Below are positions 45,046-53,761 of a stretch of 64,000 bases of DNA, piece by piece; within the stretch, counting starts at the first letter, position 1, and each line of letters begins with the position of its first letter. The position numbers were made by a program, and so were the translations under genes. Source of the DNA: Methylophilaceae bacterium (GTDB lineage Bacteria; Pseudomonadota; Gammaproteobacteria; Burkholderiales; Methylophilaceae); NCBI GenBank assembly GCA_028355955.1, contig JAOMTQ010000001.1:124001-188000 (forward strand), given 5' to 3'. The notes beneath the pieces are model-generated. The model searched no databases. It saw only the letters and a list, made by a program, of their open reading frames with translations, and was not told the origin of the DNA.

Positions 45046-45498
45046 TTACTTACATTTACCTTGAAAATTTTTTCTAAATGCATAAATAGTATTCGCTTCT
45101 GCGTTTGTTTTATCTATCCTATTGAATTCATGCGTCCAAAAAATATCGTTTGTAATAATATTAATTTTAACTTTATCAATCTTGGCTGTTTGAATCTCTC
45201 GACCCTCGATTAAGGCATTTGTTGAAAAGTTTCTGACTCCGGTAATATTATCTTTTGATTTAACATAGCTCCTTTCAAGAAAATAATCTTCTGTTAAATC
45301 ACTCTTATTATCGAACCATTCTCCATTTAACCTCATCCCCTCCTCATACAGCTGAATCCCAATAACTTTTGTTGTAACTTCCTTTGAACCTGGATCTTCC
45401 TCAAGGTATTTAGCTTCCTCTCCCTTGCATAACAACTTAAGATCTTCAGCAAAAGTCACAGAAGGAACTAAAAATAATAAAGCTAATATTGTTTTCAT
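45046..45498 (-). CDS. Secreted protein, paralogue of its neighbour
   Basis: I place the start at the ATG at 45498, which begins MKTILALLFLVPSVTFAED, a normal signal peptide. A GTG at 45513 directly after the upstream stop is an alternative. The mature protein starts DLKLLCKGEEAKY and ends RKNFQGKCK, so it has one Cys near each end that may pair. The neighbour 45514-45996 shares the layout: signal peptide, D-(L/F)-(K/N)-L-(L/I)-C-(K/E)-GE, and a C-terminal NFQ-x-(L/K)-C-K. Family unknown. Confidence 0.6.
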   Translation of the reverse strand: MKTILALLFLVPSVTFAEDLKLLCKGEEAKYLEEDPGSKEVTTKVIGIQLYEEGMRLNGEWFDNKSDLTEDYFLERSYVKSKDNITGVRNFSTNALIEGREIQTAKIDKVKINIITNDIFWTHEFNRIDKTNAEANTIYAFRKNFQGKCK

Positions 45499-45513
45499 GT
45501 CCTTATATCGCAC

Positions 45514-45996
45514 CTAATATGACCTATCTTCTCTTTTACAAAGAGCTTGAAAATTATTGTTCACACTCTTCACATTTGTTTTTTTATAGCTGATAATTTC
45601 CTTCTCTTTCAACTTACCTGTCATAAGATTAATATCAAGACTAAATAAGCTAATACTCGATTCTTCACTATCTCCAGTGTCAGCTATCGTCTGTGAAGCT
45701 TTAATTGTTTTTGGTGTGTATTCATAATGCTCTGTAATCTTGATATCTTCGTGAGGTGGTTTTTTGGGAGCCGAATATTCCCGATTGCTGAAAAAATAAC
45801 TTCTTCCTGAATTAACTCCAATATATTCCATTGAATTATTATTTATTTTTAAGAGGACAGATTCAAAATCGGTGACATTAAATTCTTTTCCACTAAGGTT
45901 GTGAACTTTCCTTTCGCCTTCACATATCAAATTAAAATCTTCGCTGTAGGCAAATGAATAAAAAAACATAGACAATAAAAAGAAAATTTTCATCAA
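45514..45996 (-). CDS. Secreted protein, paralogue of its neighbour
   Basis: A 160-residue product with signal peptide MMKIFFLLSMFFYSFAYSED and the mature start DFNLICEGERKVHN. It ends NNFQALCKREDRSY, like its downstream neighbour's NFQGKCK. Both have a Cys near each end, a middle strand beginning (V/I)-(L/Q)-L-x-(I/E), and a near-C-terminal line describing a W/M-x-G-like turn. The pair is a tandem duplication that has diverged. Function unknown. Confidence 0.6.
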   Translation of the reverse strand: MMKIFFLLSMFFYSFAYSEDFNLICEGERKVHNLSGKEFNVTDFESVLLKINNNSMEYIGVNSGRSYFFSNREYSAPKKPPHEDIKITEHYEYTPKTIKASQTIADTGDSEESSISLFSLDINLMTGKLKEKEIISYKKTNVKSVNNNFQALCKREDRSY

Positions 45997-46122
45997 ACAA
46001 ACCCTTTAATAATGCAATAGTTTTATACGACCAGTAAAGATTTCTTTAATTCCTAGTTTTTTATTAAAAAATCAAAAGTCTTTAAGATGAATTTTTGATA
46101 CTTCTCAGATAATACCTTTAGC

Positions 46123-47580
46123 TTATGTTCCACAGAATGTCTGATAGTTAGGGTTTGGAACTACAGGTGAATTTAGAAAACCTTCATTTGATGATGAAAA
46201 TGCAAACGGTCTTTCTAGGGCTGAAAGAAGCTCAAAAAAAGGCTCCATATTTTCCCTTTCTGCCGCTGACAAAGCTTCTTCAACCAAATGGTTGTATGGA
46301 ACAATGACAGGATTAAATTTACGCATCATATTTAATGAGGATTTTATTGGTTTTGAGTTTCTTGATAATCTTGCTTGCCATAATGAATGCCATTTCTCAA
46401 AGGCTAATGATTTATAAATTTCTTTTTTGGATAGATTTTCATATGTCAGGTCTCGAAAAGTAGAAGTATAGTCAGCTTTTGAGAGCTCCATCCACTCTAA
46501 AAGGCTTTGAGCTAGATTAAAATCCTCTTCTTCTTCATCAAACAGCCCAAGCTTAGACCGCATACCTGAAATCCATGCACTATTGAATTCATCTCCAAAT
46601 GTCTCAATTGCCGCCTCTGCAAGCCTTAATGATTCATCCATACTTTTATGTAAAAGTGGTAAAAGGCTCTCAGCAAGTTTTGTAAGATTCCAATGAGCAG
46701 CATGTGCCTGACTTCCGTATCCATAGCGGCCGTGAGAATCAATCGAACTAAATACCCGTCCTATAGAAAAAATATCCATGAAAGCACATGGACCATAATC
46801 AATCGTTTCTCCACTAATTGCCATATTGTCTGTATTCATTACACCATGGATAAAACCAATATGCATCCATGAAGCAATGAGTTTGGCTTGCTTTGAAATG
46901 ACCCCTTTGAGGAGGCTTAAATAAGGATTTGTCTGATTAATAAGCTTTGGGTAATGACGAGCTATTGTATAGTCAGCTAACATTTTTAACTCTTCACGAT
47001 TAAGCATTTTGTTTGCATACTCAAAGGTACCTACCCTTATATGACTAGAGGCAATACGTGTCAGTATTGCACCTTTCATGAGAGATGAACGCATAATAGA
47101 TTCACCCGTTGAAACAACAGCTAAACCTCTCGTAGTTGGAATATTAAGGGCATGCATTGCCTCACTGATAATGTACTCTCTTAGCATTGGAGAAAGAGCA
47201 GCACGTCCATCACCACTTCTTGAATAAGGAGTTTGTCCTGAACCTTTAAGCTGAATATCAAAACGCTTTCCATTTGGCATAATTTGCTCACCAATGAGAT
47301 GGGCTCTACCGTCACCAAGAATTGAGAAATGACCAAACTGATGTCCCGCGTATGCTTGTGCGATAGGAATTAGATCTACAGGTAATCTATTCCCGGAGAA
47401 AAAGTTTCCAAGCATTTCAGTATCATCGAAAGGTAGATCCATACCAAGAGCATTTGCTAATTTCTCATTAAAAATAATTAGCTTGGGTTGTTTAACTGGC
47501 ATTGGATTTATACGAGTATAAAACTGTGAGGGTAAATTAATATAGCTATTTTGTAATTTCAAAGAGTTTAAATGAATCAT
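46123..47580 (-). CDS. SelO/YdiU protein adenylyltransferase (AMPylator)
   Basis: A pseudokinase-fold enzyme that moves AMP from ATP onto Ser, Thr or Tyr of proteins, linked to redox stress. IQLKGSGQTPYSRSGDGRAA (near residue 107), the REYIISEAMHALNIPTTRGL helix with the ion-pair Glu, and MNTDNMAISGETIDYGPCAF (near 253) with the catalytic and metal residues are the family motifs. The length of 485 residues is normal. The chain ends in FCGT, so a Cys is third from the end, where SelO proteins hold a Cys or selenocysteine. It is monocistronic. Confidence 0.93.
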   Translation of the reverse strand: MIHLNSLKLQNSYINLPSQFYTRINPMPVKQPKLIIFNEKLANALGMDLPFDDTEMLGNFFSGNRLPVDLIPIAQAYAGHQFGHFSILGDGRAHLIGEQIMPNGKRFDIQLKGSGQTPYSRSGDGRAALSPMLREYIISEAMHALNIPTTRGLAVVSTGESIMRSSLMKGAILTRIASSHIRVGTFEYANKMLNREELKMLADYTIARHYPKLINQTNPYLSLLKGVISKQAKLIASWMHIGFIHGVMNTDNMAISGETIDYGPCAFMDIFSIGRVFSSIDSHGRYGYGSQAHAAHWNLTKLAESLLPLLHKSMDESLRLAEAAIETFGDEFNSAWISGMRSKLGLFDEEEEDFNLAQSLLEWMELSKADYTSTFRDLTYENLSKKEIYKSLAFEKWHSLWQARLSRNSKPIKSSLNMMRKFNPVIVPYNHLVEEALSAAERENMEPFFELLSALERPFAFSSSNEGFLNSPVVPNPNYQTFCGT

Positions 47581-47619
47581 AATAAATTTTAATTATGGCC
47601 TATCGTATTTTAATAGAAA

Positions 47620-48918
47620 TTATTTTTTATAATTATTTAAGTTATATAAATTATTATCGATAAGCAATTGATATTTTTCTATAGCCTCATCAATGTTTGG
47701 GTAAAAATTTATTGAATGAAAAATATCCTTATTAGTAACGTTACCCGAAATGACTTCAGTAGCAATTGAATCAAAAACTAGCTTTCTATTTATAATATAT
47801 TTTCCACCAAAAAGATTTGTAATAAACCAAAAAATAACAATACTAAGAAAAAGAAATTTAAATTTTTTAATAGACCTAGAACTAAAATGAAATAAATTAA
47901 ATTTTTGTTTAAAAAATAAGACTAGGCCAACATAAATATATAAATTAAATATACTATAGCGGTGACCATGCCAAACAAGATTTTGGTATTCATCATATCG
48001 GAAAAATGCAACAAGAAGAATTGAAAAAAAACCATATAAGATGATCCCCATGGAGAATATATTTTCAGAATTATATTTCTTTAGGGAAAAGAATTCTTTC
48101 AAATATACAAATAAAATTAGGAGTGTTAGGTAACTTATAATTTTACCAAAAAAAGTAGTCCCCAAAATACCAGTAAAAGGTAAGCCTAAAACATTAATAA
48201 ATAAATTGAATATCTTTAATAATTCATACTTATTAAAAAATAATATTATAAAAAAAATTAAAGAAAAACTACTACCTAAAAAAAAGGAAAATAATTTTTT
48301 AGAACCAAAAACGTTAGGATAATTTTTAATAATATAAAGAAAAGGAATTATTAAAAATAGTAAAAAACCGTTTGAAAAAGTTAAGCAAGCAAGTATCAAA
48401 AAAATTGAACTTGCAGCCATATTAATTATTTTTTCTTTTAACCTTGGCCCCCGTTCAAATGAATAAAAATAGATTGATAAGAATGAAAAAAAACCTACTA
48501 AATAATGGGCACCGTTTGCAGAGTTACTTAAATTATTTAATCTATAATTAGTAAAAAATAAAATAAATAATATCGCTAATACCCAATAATTTAATTTTGT
48601 TTGTTTCTTAAAAATAATATTCTTCATAATAATAAAATTTATTAGATAGCATCCCAAGAAAATAAATGCCAAAAATTTTAGCGATCCATTAAAAATATAT
48701 AATGAAATATAATCTAATAAATGAGGAAGGATAAGTATATGGTTCGCGTATGTTTGAAATATAAACTCACTATTCGAGAGAATTAAATAATCAGTGGAAT
48801 TTAATAAAATATCTCCCCATGGAACTTCAATTATTGAAAGGTAAAAGGAGAAGATAAAAGAAATAAAACCTAAAAGTAAAAAACAATTTACAAAAAATTT
48901 TAACTTTAAATTAATCAT
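47620..48918 (-). CDS. Polytopic membrane protein of unknown function, GT-C-like
   Basis: A 432-residue protein with about eleven membrane segments and a short soluble C-terminus. A loop after the first helix holds SIIEVPWGDILLN with an Asp, as in GT-C-type glycosyltransferases. It overlaps the ligase-like gene upstream by 4 bases (ATGA), so both are translated together and probably act on the same glycan. No named family can be assigned. Transfer of a side-branch sugar to the polymer is a guess. Confidence 0.5.
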   Translation of the reverse strand: MINLKLKFFVNCFLLLGFISFIFSFYLSIIEVPWGDILLNSTDYLILSNSEFIFQTYANHILILPHLLDYISLYIFNGSLKFLAFIFLGCYLINFIIMKNIIFKKQTKLNYWVLAILFILFFTNYRLNNLSNSANGAHYLVGFFSFLSIYFYSFERGPRLKEKIINMAASSIFLILACLTFSNGFLLFLIIPFLYIIKNYPNVFGSKKLFSFFLGSSFSLIFFIILFFNKYELLKIFNLFINVLGLPFTGILGTTFFGKIISYLTLLILFVYLKEFFSLKKYNSENIFSMGIILYGFFSILLVAFFRYDEYQNLVWHGHRYSIFNLYIYVGLVLFFKQKFNLFHFSSRSIKKFKFLFLSIVIFWFITNLFGGKYIINRKLVFDSIATEVISGNVTNKDIFHSINFYPNIDEAIEKYQLLIDNNLYNLNNYKK

Positions 48919-50255
48919 CTTTTACTAAGTTTTATCAAACACTTAAGGTTTTTTTTATTATTTGGGATAATTAAATTATCTGTAATCTTGTTTATGCTCA
49001 ACATTGTTCCCACCAATAACCAAATAATAGCTCCATATTTATTCGAGAAAAAACTTGTGCTTGAAGCAATTGGCAAAAAACAAGTAAATATCACACTAAA
49101 TATTAAAGAAAAAGATAGCCAGTCACGCTTAAGAAAGTAGTTTTTTAAGTTTGATATTAAAAGACTTATTACCATAAGATAAAAAAGTAAAAAACCAAAT
49201 ATCCCAGTTTCTGATAATAACTCTAATGAAATATTATGTGGGTGAAAACAGACTCCACCACCAATTGAATTTAGGTGAGAAGTTCCATAGATACCTAGAT
49301 TTACGCAAGCCTCTCTATATTTATGAAGTCCAGCTCCAAAAAAAGGTGATTGCATCCAAACATCATATGCGCTTTTCCAAACTAGTCCATAATCTGAAGT
49401 TTTCCAATTTGTAATTTTATCTATTGTTGAAAAAATTGCTCTTTGAGTAGATTCAGGAAATAAATTAGCAAATATCCCAATACAAAAAACAGTTAATGTA
49501 AGAATAATTAATACTTTGTATTTAGAAATTTTCTTATCAGAAATTAAACCGCTAAAATAAAATATTATGCAGGCAAGAATTAAAAGAAGTGCCATCCTCT
49601 CTCCAGAAATAAAAATAGTTAAAAATAGAATTGTTGCTGTAACAAAGGAAAGAAATATTAAAAAATTTTGATTGATTGATAATTTAAAATGATTGTATAT
49701 TACTAATATTAGAGGTGGTAACAAAGCAAGTTTTGCTAACCATGCTCCAACATAAGGATTTCCTTTAAATGGGCCAGTTAGCCTTTCAGGAGACCAAGCC
49801 TCAAACCCAAATAAGTCTCTAGTAAAGAAAAACTGCCACCACGTATCGAAAATAATAAAGAATAAAACTATGGTCATTGAAAATAGAAATCTTTTTAAAT
49901 CCTTTAGATCTTTAAATATCCAATATGCTAATGCTATTGCAAAAAGTGGCCATCTTATAAAAAAGATTGAATAAGCAAGAGATTCAAGCGGAGCAATACT
50001 CAGATACGAATTAATTATTATGCAATACAACCAAAAAATTAATGCGAAAATAAACCATCTATTTTTTACCCATTCCCAGTTTTTTTCTTTGAAGGATTTA
50101 TATAAAAATAAACTACTTATAAGTACAATGGTAATATCTGCAATGCTTCTTGAGAATATAAGAAGAAAAGGAAGAAGGTAAGGTATAAATACCCTAATAT
50201 CTTTCCTAAATTCAAATTTGTTATTATTTAAAAAATTGTTAGATTGATTACTCAT
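48915..50255 (-). CDS. O-antigen ligase/polymerase (WaaL/Wzy_C family)
   Basis: A 446-residue membrane protein with about eleven membrane segments. Its large loop ends in CFHPHNISLELLSETGIFGF near residue 335, the H-x2-N-x3-L-x2-E-x-G motif of the Wzy_C family. Such proteins join O-antigen to lipid A-core (WaaL) or polymerise repeat units (Wzy), and sequence alone does not decide which. It lies 25 kb from the polysaccharide operon, which itself holds no Wzy or WaaL, so this could serve that glycan. Confidence 0.82.
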   Translation of the reverse strand: MSNQSNNFLNNNKFEFRKDIRVFIPYLLPFLLIFSRSIADITIVLISSLFLYKSFKEKNWEWVKNRWFIFALIFWLYCIIINSYLSIAPLESLAYSIFFIRWPLFAIALAYWIFKDLKDLKRFLFSMTIVLFFIIFDTWWQFFFTRDLFGFEAWSPERLTGPFKGNPYVGAWLAKLALLPPLILVIYNHFKLSINQNFLIFLSFVTATILFLTIFISGERMALLLILACIIFYFSGLISDKKISKYKVLIILTLTVFCIGIFANLFPESTQRAIFSTIDKITNWKTSDYGLVWKSAYDVWMQSPFFGAGLHKYREACVNLGIYGTSHLNSIGGGVCFHPHNISLELLSETGIFGFLLFYLMVISLLISNLKNYFLKRDWLSFSLIFSVIFTCFLPIASSTSFFSNKYGAIIWLLVGTMLSINKITDNLIIPNNKKNLKCLIKLSKR

Positions 50256-50303
50256 TTAGAATAGATGATAAACTAGAAATCACAACAGTAAAAAAATAAT
50301 TCA

Positions 50304-50327
50304 TAAGTTTAGTCGTGAATAAACTTA
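50304..50327. repeat. Inverted repeat upstream of the ligase-like gene
   Basis: TAAGTTTA and TAAACTTA frame 8 bases. It lies 48 bases before the ligase-like ATG and 24 bases after the AlpA-like stop. It may be a weak terminator or an operator. Confidence 0.4.
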
Positions 50328-50351
50328 GCAATAGAATGTTTAAGTTGAATT

Positions 50352-50564
50352 TTACAAATCTAAATCTTGATTATCAATGAAATCTTGTGCCTTTTGTTGT
50401 TGAGCTATCCAGTTTTCAATCACCGCATAACTCCATAAGGTTGCTCTATCTCCCACTCGAACAGAAGTTGGGAACTTACCTTCTTTAATCCATTGCTTAA
50501 GGGTATCTTTGTCTATCTTTAGTGAATTTGTAATGTCATCAATATTTAAGTAACTATCTTTCAT
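50352..50564 (-). CDS. AlpA/excisionase-like helix-turn-helix protein
   Basis: A 70-residue DNA-binding protein: LNIDDITNSLKIDKDTLKQW is the winged helix-turn-helix start, then EGKFPTSVRVGDRATLWSYA and VIENWIAQQQ, as in AlpA or MerR-like excisionases. These usually belong to prophages or integrative elements, but no integrase or att site lies near. It is divergent from the broken ROK kinase gene, and the 136-base gap between them has inverted repeats that could be its operator. Confidence 0.75.
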   Translation of the reverse strand: MKDSYLNIDDITNSLKIDKDTLKQWIKEGKFPTSVRVGDRATLWSYAVIENWIAQQQKAQDFIDNQDLDL

Positions 50565-50601
50565 ATTTAAAATACTAGCAAAAAAAGTGACTTACCTTTA
50601 T

Positions 50602-50648
50602 TTATTAACCAGTGTATGTATGGCACTTAATTTTATTATGGTTAATAA
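50602..50648. repeat. Nested inverted repeats in the AlpA-like/ROK divergent region
   Basis: TTATTAACC at 50602-50610 pairs with GGTTAATAA at 50640-50648 across 29 bases. A second pair, ACCAGTG at 50608-50614 and CACTGGT at 50676-50682, encloses it. The region divides two divergent genes, so operator function is plausible. Confidence 0.5.
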
Positions 50649-50700
50649 GAAAATTTTTAAGTATGTTGAGTATTGCACTGGTCAGAGTTAAAGTAAGGTT

Positions 50701-51595
50701 ATGAAAATACATTTTGGCATAGATTTAGGTGGAACCAAAATTGAATTGGTAGCCATTGATGATAAATTTAATATTTTACATAGAGAACGAATTTCAACTG
50801 AGAGTGAAAAAGGATCTGATCATGTTTTAGATCAGATAGATTTTTTTGTATAAAAAATCTATCCAGATGTTTTATGATAAAGAGCACACAGTAGGTATCG
50901 GATCTCCAGGATCTATTTCAAAACATACTGGGTTATTAAGAAACTCTACTATCTATTGTCATAATGATCTGCCGTTGAAGAGTTTAATAGAAAATAAAAT
51001 TAACCACCCAATTGTAATCGAAAATGATGCAAATTGTTTTGCGTTAGCTGAATCAAAATTAGGCGCCGGAAAAGACTATCAAGTTGTATTTGGTGTTATT
51101 TTAGGTACAGGTTGTGGGGGTGGCATTGTTTTTGATAATAAACTATGGTCAGGACTTCATGGAATATCCGGAGAATGGGGACATAGTATTATTGATGTAA
51201 ATGGCTATCCATGTTTTTGTGGGAAAAATGGCTGTATCAACACATTAATTTCTGGAACTGGTTTACAAAATATATTACAAAAAAAACTTAAAAAAGAAAT
51301 TACGGCTGAAAAATTTTTAAATCAAAAGGTATACACAAGTATTGAGCAAGAAATACTAAATAATTTTTATAGTGATTTTGGTAAAGCAATTTCGAATATT
51401 ATTAATATCATTGATCCAAATATTATTATTGTCGGTGGAGGCTTATCTAATCACGATGAACTTTATAGCAAAGGTGTAGAAAAAGTTATATTAAGCTCTT
51501 TAAATTGCGATAAAGAAATTACTCCAGTAGTTAAAAACTCACTAGGGGATTCAGCAGGTGTGCTTGGTGCTGCAATTCTTCCTATGCAACTATAA
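50701..51595 (+). pseudogene. ROK-family sugar kinase (fructokinase/Mak-like) with frameshift
   Basis: The frame from ATG 50701 (MKIHFGIDLGGTKIELVAID) gives the N-terminal ATP-binding loop of a ROK kinase, but meets a TAA at 50851. From the T run at 50841-50847 the rest of the kinase goes on in the +1 frame: GIGSPGSISKHTG, ENDANCFALAESKLGAG, GVILGTGCGGGIV, GEWGHSIIDV with the catalytic Asp region, and the CFCGKNGCINT zinc motif. Removing one T restores a single frame of about 297 codons, as long as E. coli Mak. So the gene is a fresh pseudogene, a slippage-switch gene, or a sequencing error. The neighbour is a class II aldolase gene. Confidence 0.8.
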
Positions 51596-51613
51596 TTGCT
51601 ATTTAATTAATTT

Positions 51614-52255
51614 CTAAAGGTTATTTTTAGATAATAAAACAATAGTTGCTATATGTTCCAATCTTTCAACATGTTCAAATGCATCATAGGCATTAGAGCC
51701 TATCGATACAATACCATGATTAGGAATCCCAACAATATCATTAGTAAATTCATGTCGATTATCATCAAATTGAAGCATTGATTTGCACTGAAGAGCCAAA
51801 TCTTTGGATAAGGGAGGGACATTTTCTGTATTATTAGCGACTTGCGTATATCTACTTAACTCTGGAAAAGATGCCGCTAATGTTGGTAAATTTAGGCCTG
51901 CGTACATGGCCGATATTATATGAGTTGGATGTAAATGGATTACACAAATATCACTCTTAATAGATTTTAATATTTCGTAATGTAGCTCAATCTCACCGCT
52001 AGGCTTTTGATCAAAGTTATTAAGCTGCTTCCATCCCTTGTCAGAAATTTCAATTTCTATGAAATCTGATTCCTTTAAATCTTGTTTTCTTAATCCACTT
52101 GGGGTGATGATGAATTTATTAGAATCTGAAGATTTATATGAGATATTTCCATCTCTTGGCGTAATCCAATTTTTTTTATAAGAATCTTTAAGAATATTTA
52201 TTATGTCATTAATCATTTTTATTATCTTTTGATGAGGTTGGGATATACCAAACAT
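51614..52255 (-). CDS. Class II aldolase/adducin-family protein (MtnB/FucA-like)
   Basis: A 213-residue zinc enzyme. TPRDGNISYK near residue 31 is the phosphate-binding loop, IHLHPTHIISAM near 102 the paired His ligands, and GIPNHGIVSIG near 175 the third His. Family members dehydrate methylthioribulose-1-phosphate or cleave sugar-phosphates such as fuculose-1-phosphate. No other methionine-salvage gene is nearby, so the substrate is not assigned. It converges with the frameshifted ROK kinase gene at an 18-base gap. Confidence 0.8.
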   Translation of the reverse strand: MFGISQPHQKIIKMINDIINILKDSYKKNWITPRDGNISYKSSDSNKFIITPSGLRKQDLKESDFIEIEISDKGWKQLNNFDQKPSGEIELHYEILKSIKSDICVIHLHPTHIISAMYAGLNLPTLAASFPELSRYTQVANNTENVPPLSKDLALQCKSMLQFDDNRHEFTNDIVGIPNHGIVSIGSNAYDAFEHVERLEHIATIVLLSKNNL

Positions 52256-52378
52256 GTATTTTATAATGTTTAGTGTGATCTATGTGACTTTTCAAAAACC
52301 TAAAATTTTATAAACCCTTCTCTTGTATTCTCACATAACCTCTAATTGAAGCCAATTCTAAAGTAGTTTCGAATTTGT

Positions 52379-52564
52379 TTACGAATTTTTCCCACAACAT
52401 CTTTTAAATTTACGTCCGTTACCGCAAATGCATGGGTCATTACGCCCTATCTTTGGCGTATCTCGTGTAATTGGAGTTTTTGAGGGACAGCAGGTTGTAT
52501 CGTTGCAACAAGCTTCATTGTTTTCAAGCACTTCGTTAGGTAATTTATCACTTCTTTCATTCAT
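52379..52564 (-). CDS. Small SEC-C zinc-motif protein with Cys-rich N-terminus
   Basis: A 61-residue protein ending in the SEC-C motif [20 protein letters not shown] (C-x-C-x8-CC), which binds zinc as at the C-terminus of SecA. The N-terminal half has [13 protein letters not shown], two CC pairs that resemble the metallothionein-like gene product encoded 120 bases downstream. It is probably a cytoplasmic metal-binding protein of unknown role. Confidence 0.78.
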   Translation of the reverse strand: MNERSDKLPNEVLENNEACCNDTTCCPSKTPITRDTPKIGRNDPCICGNGRKFKRCCGKNS

Positions 52565-52684
52565 TTTTTAACTTTATGCCAACATTTACCTAAATTTAAA
52601 TTGTAGAAAGTAGTGATAGGCTTCAGATTAGTTTTACAAAAAAATCTCTAAAAGACCAAAAAAATAAATAGTAAGATTTAATAA

Positions 52685-52783
52685 TTAATTCTTACAACAG
52701 CATTTGTCTTTGCAACAAGAACAAGTTTTGTCTGTACAACATTTTGAAGCTTTACAATTACATTTACATTTATCTTGTGTCAT
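52685..52783 (-). CDS. Metallothionein-like Cys-rich peptide, 32 residues
   Basis: A very short gene with a strong ribosome-binding site (TTGGAGAA, 7 bases before the ATG) and a sigma70-type promoter 24 bases further upstream. The predicted peptide has 11 Cys and 8 Lys among 32 residues and almost no hydrophobic amino acids. It has C-x-C-x-C near the start (KCKCNCK), a middle CC (SKCCTDK), CSCC and a terminal CCC. This is the composition of metallothioneins, which bind Zn, Cu or Cd through thiolate clusters. It does not show the long His/Cys pattern of SmtA. Probably a metal-buffering peptide. Confidence 0.72.
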   Translation of the reverse strand: MTQDKCKCNCKASKCCTDKTCSCCKDKCCCKN

Positions 52784-52806
52784 AAGTTTCTCCAATATTT
52801 TATATT

Positions 52807-52835
52807 ATATTAATTACTTATTTTGAAAATGTCAA
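52807..52835 (-). promoter_or_regulatory. Sigma70-type promoter of the metallothionein-like gene
   Basis: Perfect TTGACA, 17 bases, then TAATAT on the minus strand, ending 24 bases before the ATG. The T-rich tail after tmRNA lies immediately upstream, so the small gene has its own promoter. Confidence 0.66.
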
Positions 52836-52875
52836 AAAAAACCCTTTTATAATCATGGATTTATATTAAATAAAT

Positions 52876-53230
52876 TGGTGGAGCTGGGGGGAATCGAACC
52901 CCCGTCCGCAAATCCTCTGCAGACAGTTCTACATACTTAGCTATGTTGTTTATGTTTAACTTTTACTTCACCAACAAGCAAGCAAATGTAAAAGCGAGCT
53001 ACCTTAAGTTTAAGAAATTACTAAGTAACCCAATAATTTCCGAGTCTCTCTTTATGACGCTGTAACCTGAGCGAGTGACCCATCAGGACAGCGTTTAGCT
53101 GGAATTAAGCAGCTAAAGCGTAGTTATCGTCATTTGCGATTACTGTTTTTCTAGTTTATTAACGAGGTACCTAGAAGCCTCGGTATGCACTGATCTGTTT
53201 TGTAACCCACGTCGAAACCGGGTCAGCCCC
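52876..53230 (-). ncRNA. ssrA: Transfer-messenger RNA (tmRNA)
   Basis: Rescues ribosomes stalled on broken mRNA and tags the product for proteolysis. The 5' end starts GGGGCTGACCCGGTTTCGAC (minus strand) and the 3' end has a T-arm GGGGGTTCGATTCCCCCC followed by the CCAGCTCCACCA acceptor end, so the tRNA-like domain is complete. The mRNA-like part at 53137-53105 reads ANDDNYALAA then TAA, the usual ...ALAA degradation tag. At about 355 bases the size is normal. It lies 18 bases past the smpB stop, on the same strand. Confidence 0.96.
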
Positions 53231-53248
53231 AAACAAGTATCTATTATA

Positions 53249-53704
53249 CTACTTTCCTTTGTTTGTTGCGCTGAGAATCTGTTTCTTCTCTCTATTCCAG
53301 TCTTTTTCTTTCTCAGCCTGTCTTTTATCGTATTGCTTTTTACCCTTAGCAAGCCCAATTTCACACTTAATTTTTCCTTTACTGAAGTGCATATCTAGTG
53401 GAACTAAAGTAAATCCTGAACGTTCAACTTTCCCAATTAATTTTGCAATCTCATCGTGATTTAAGAGTAGCTTGCGAGTCCGAATATTGTCTGGATTGAT
53501 ATGGGTGGAAGCACTTCCTAAGGGAGTAATATGGCATCCGAGAAGATAAATCTCTCCTTTTTGAATAATGACGTATGCCTCTTTAATGTTAACCCTATTA
53601 TCCCTTATCGCCTTGACTTCCCATCCTTCTAAAACAATGCCTGCTTCGTATTTGTCTTCAACGAAGTAGTCATGATAGGCTTTTTTGTTTTGTATAATGC
53701 TCAT
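53249..53704 (-). CDS. smpB: SsrA-binding protein SmpB
   Basis: Protein partner of tmRNA that fits it into the ribosome A site. [38 protein letters not shown] and [20 protein letters not shown] are the OB-barrel motifs, and the C-terminal basic tail [17 protein letters not shown] is the helix that enters the mRNA channel. The length of 151 residues is typical. Directly upstream of ssrA, an arrangement that would give linked synthesis of protein and RNA partner. Confidence 0.96.
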   Translation of the reverse strand: MSIIQNKKAYHDYFVEDKYEAGIVLEGWEVKAIRDNRVNIKEAYVIIQKGEIYLLGCHITPLGSASTHINPDNIRTRKLLLNHDEIAKLIGKVERSGFTLVPLDMHFSKGKIKCEIGLAKGKKQYDKRQAEKEKDWNREKKQILSATNKGK

Positions 53705-53761
53705 AAGGAATGTTAAATTTTTTATCTTTTAATTGTACGCTATAAGTAATATTATCACCTC

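Noticed and set aside
53140..53364. Open frame on the minus strand across the tmRNA 5' half and the smpB 3' end
   Set aside because: It lies across two well-supported genes (ssrA and smpB) in another frame and has no ribosome-binding site; smpB motifs are clear.
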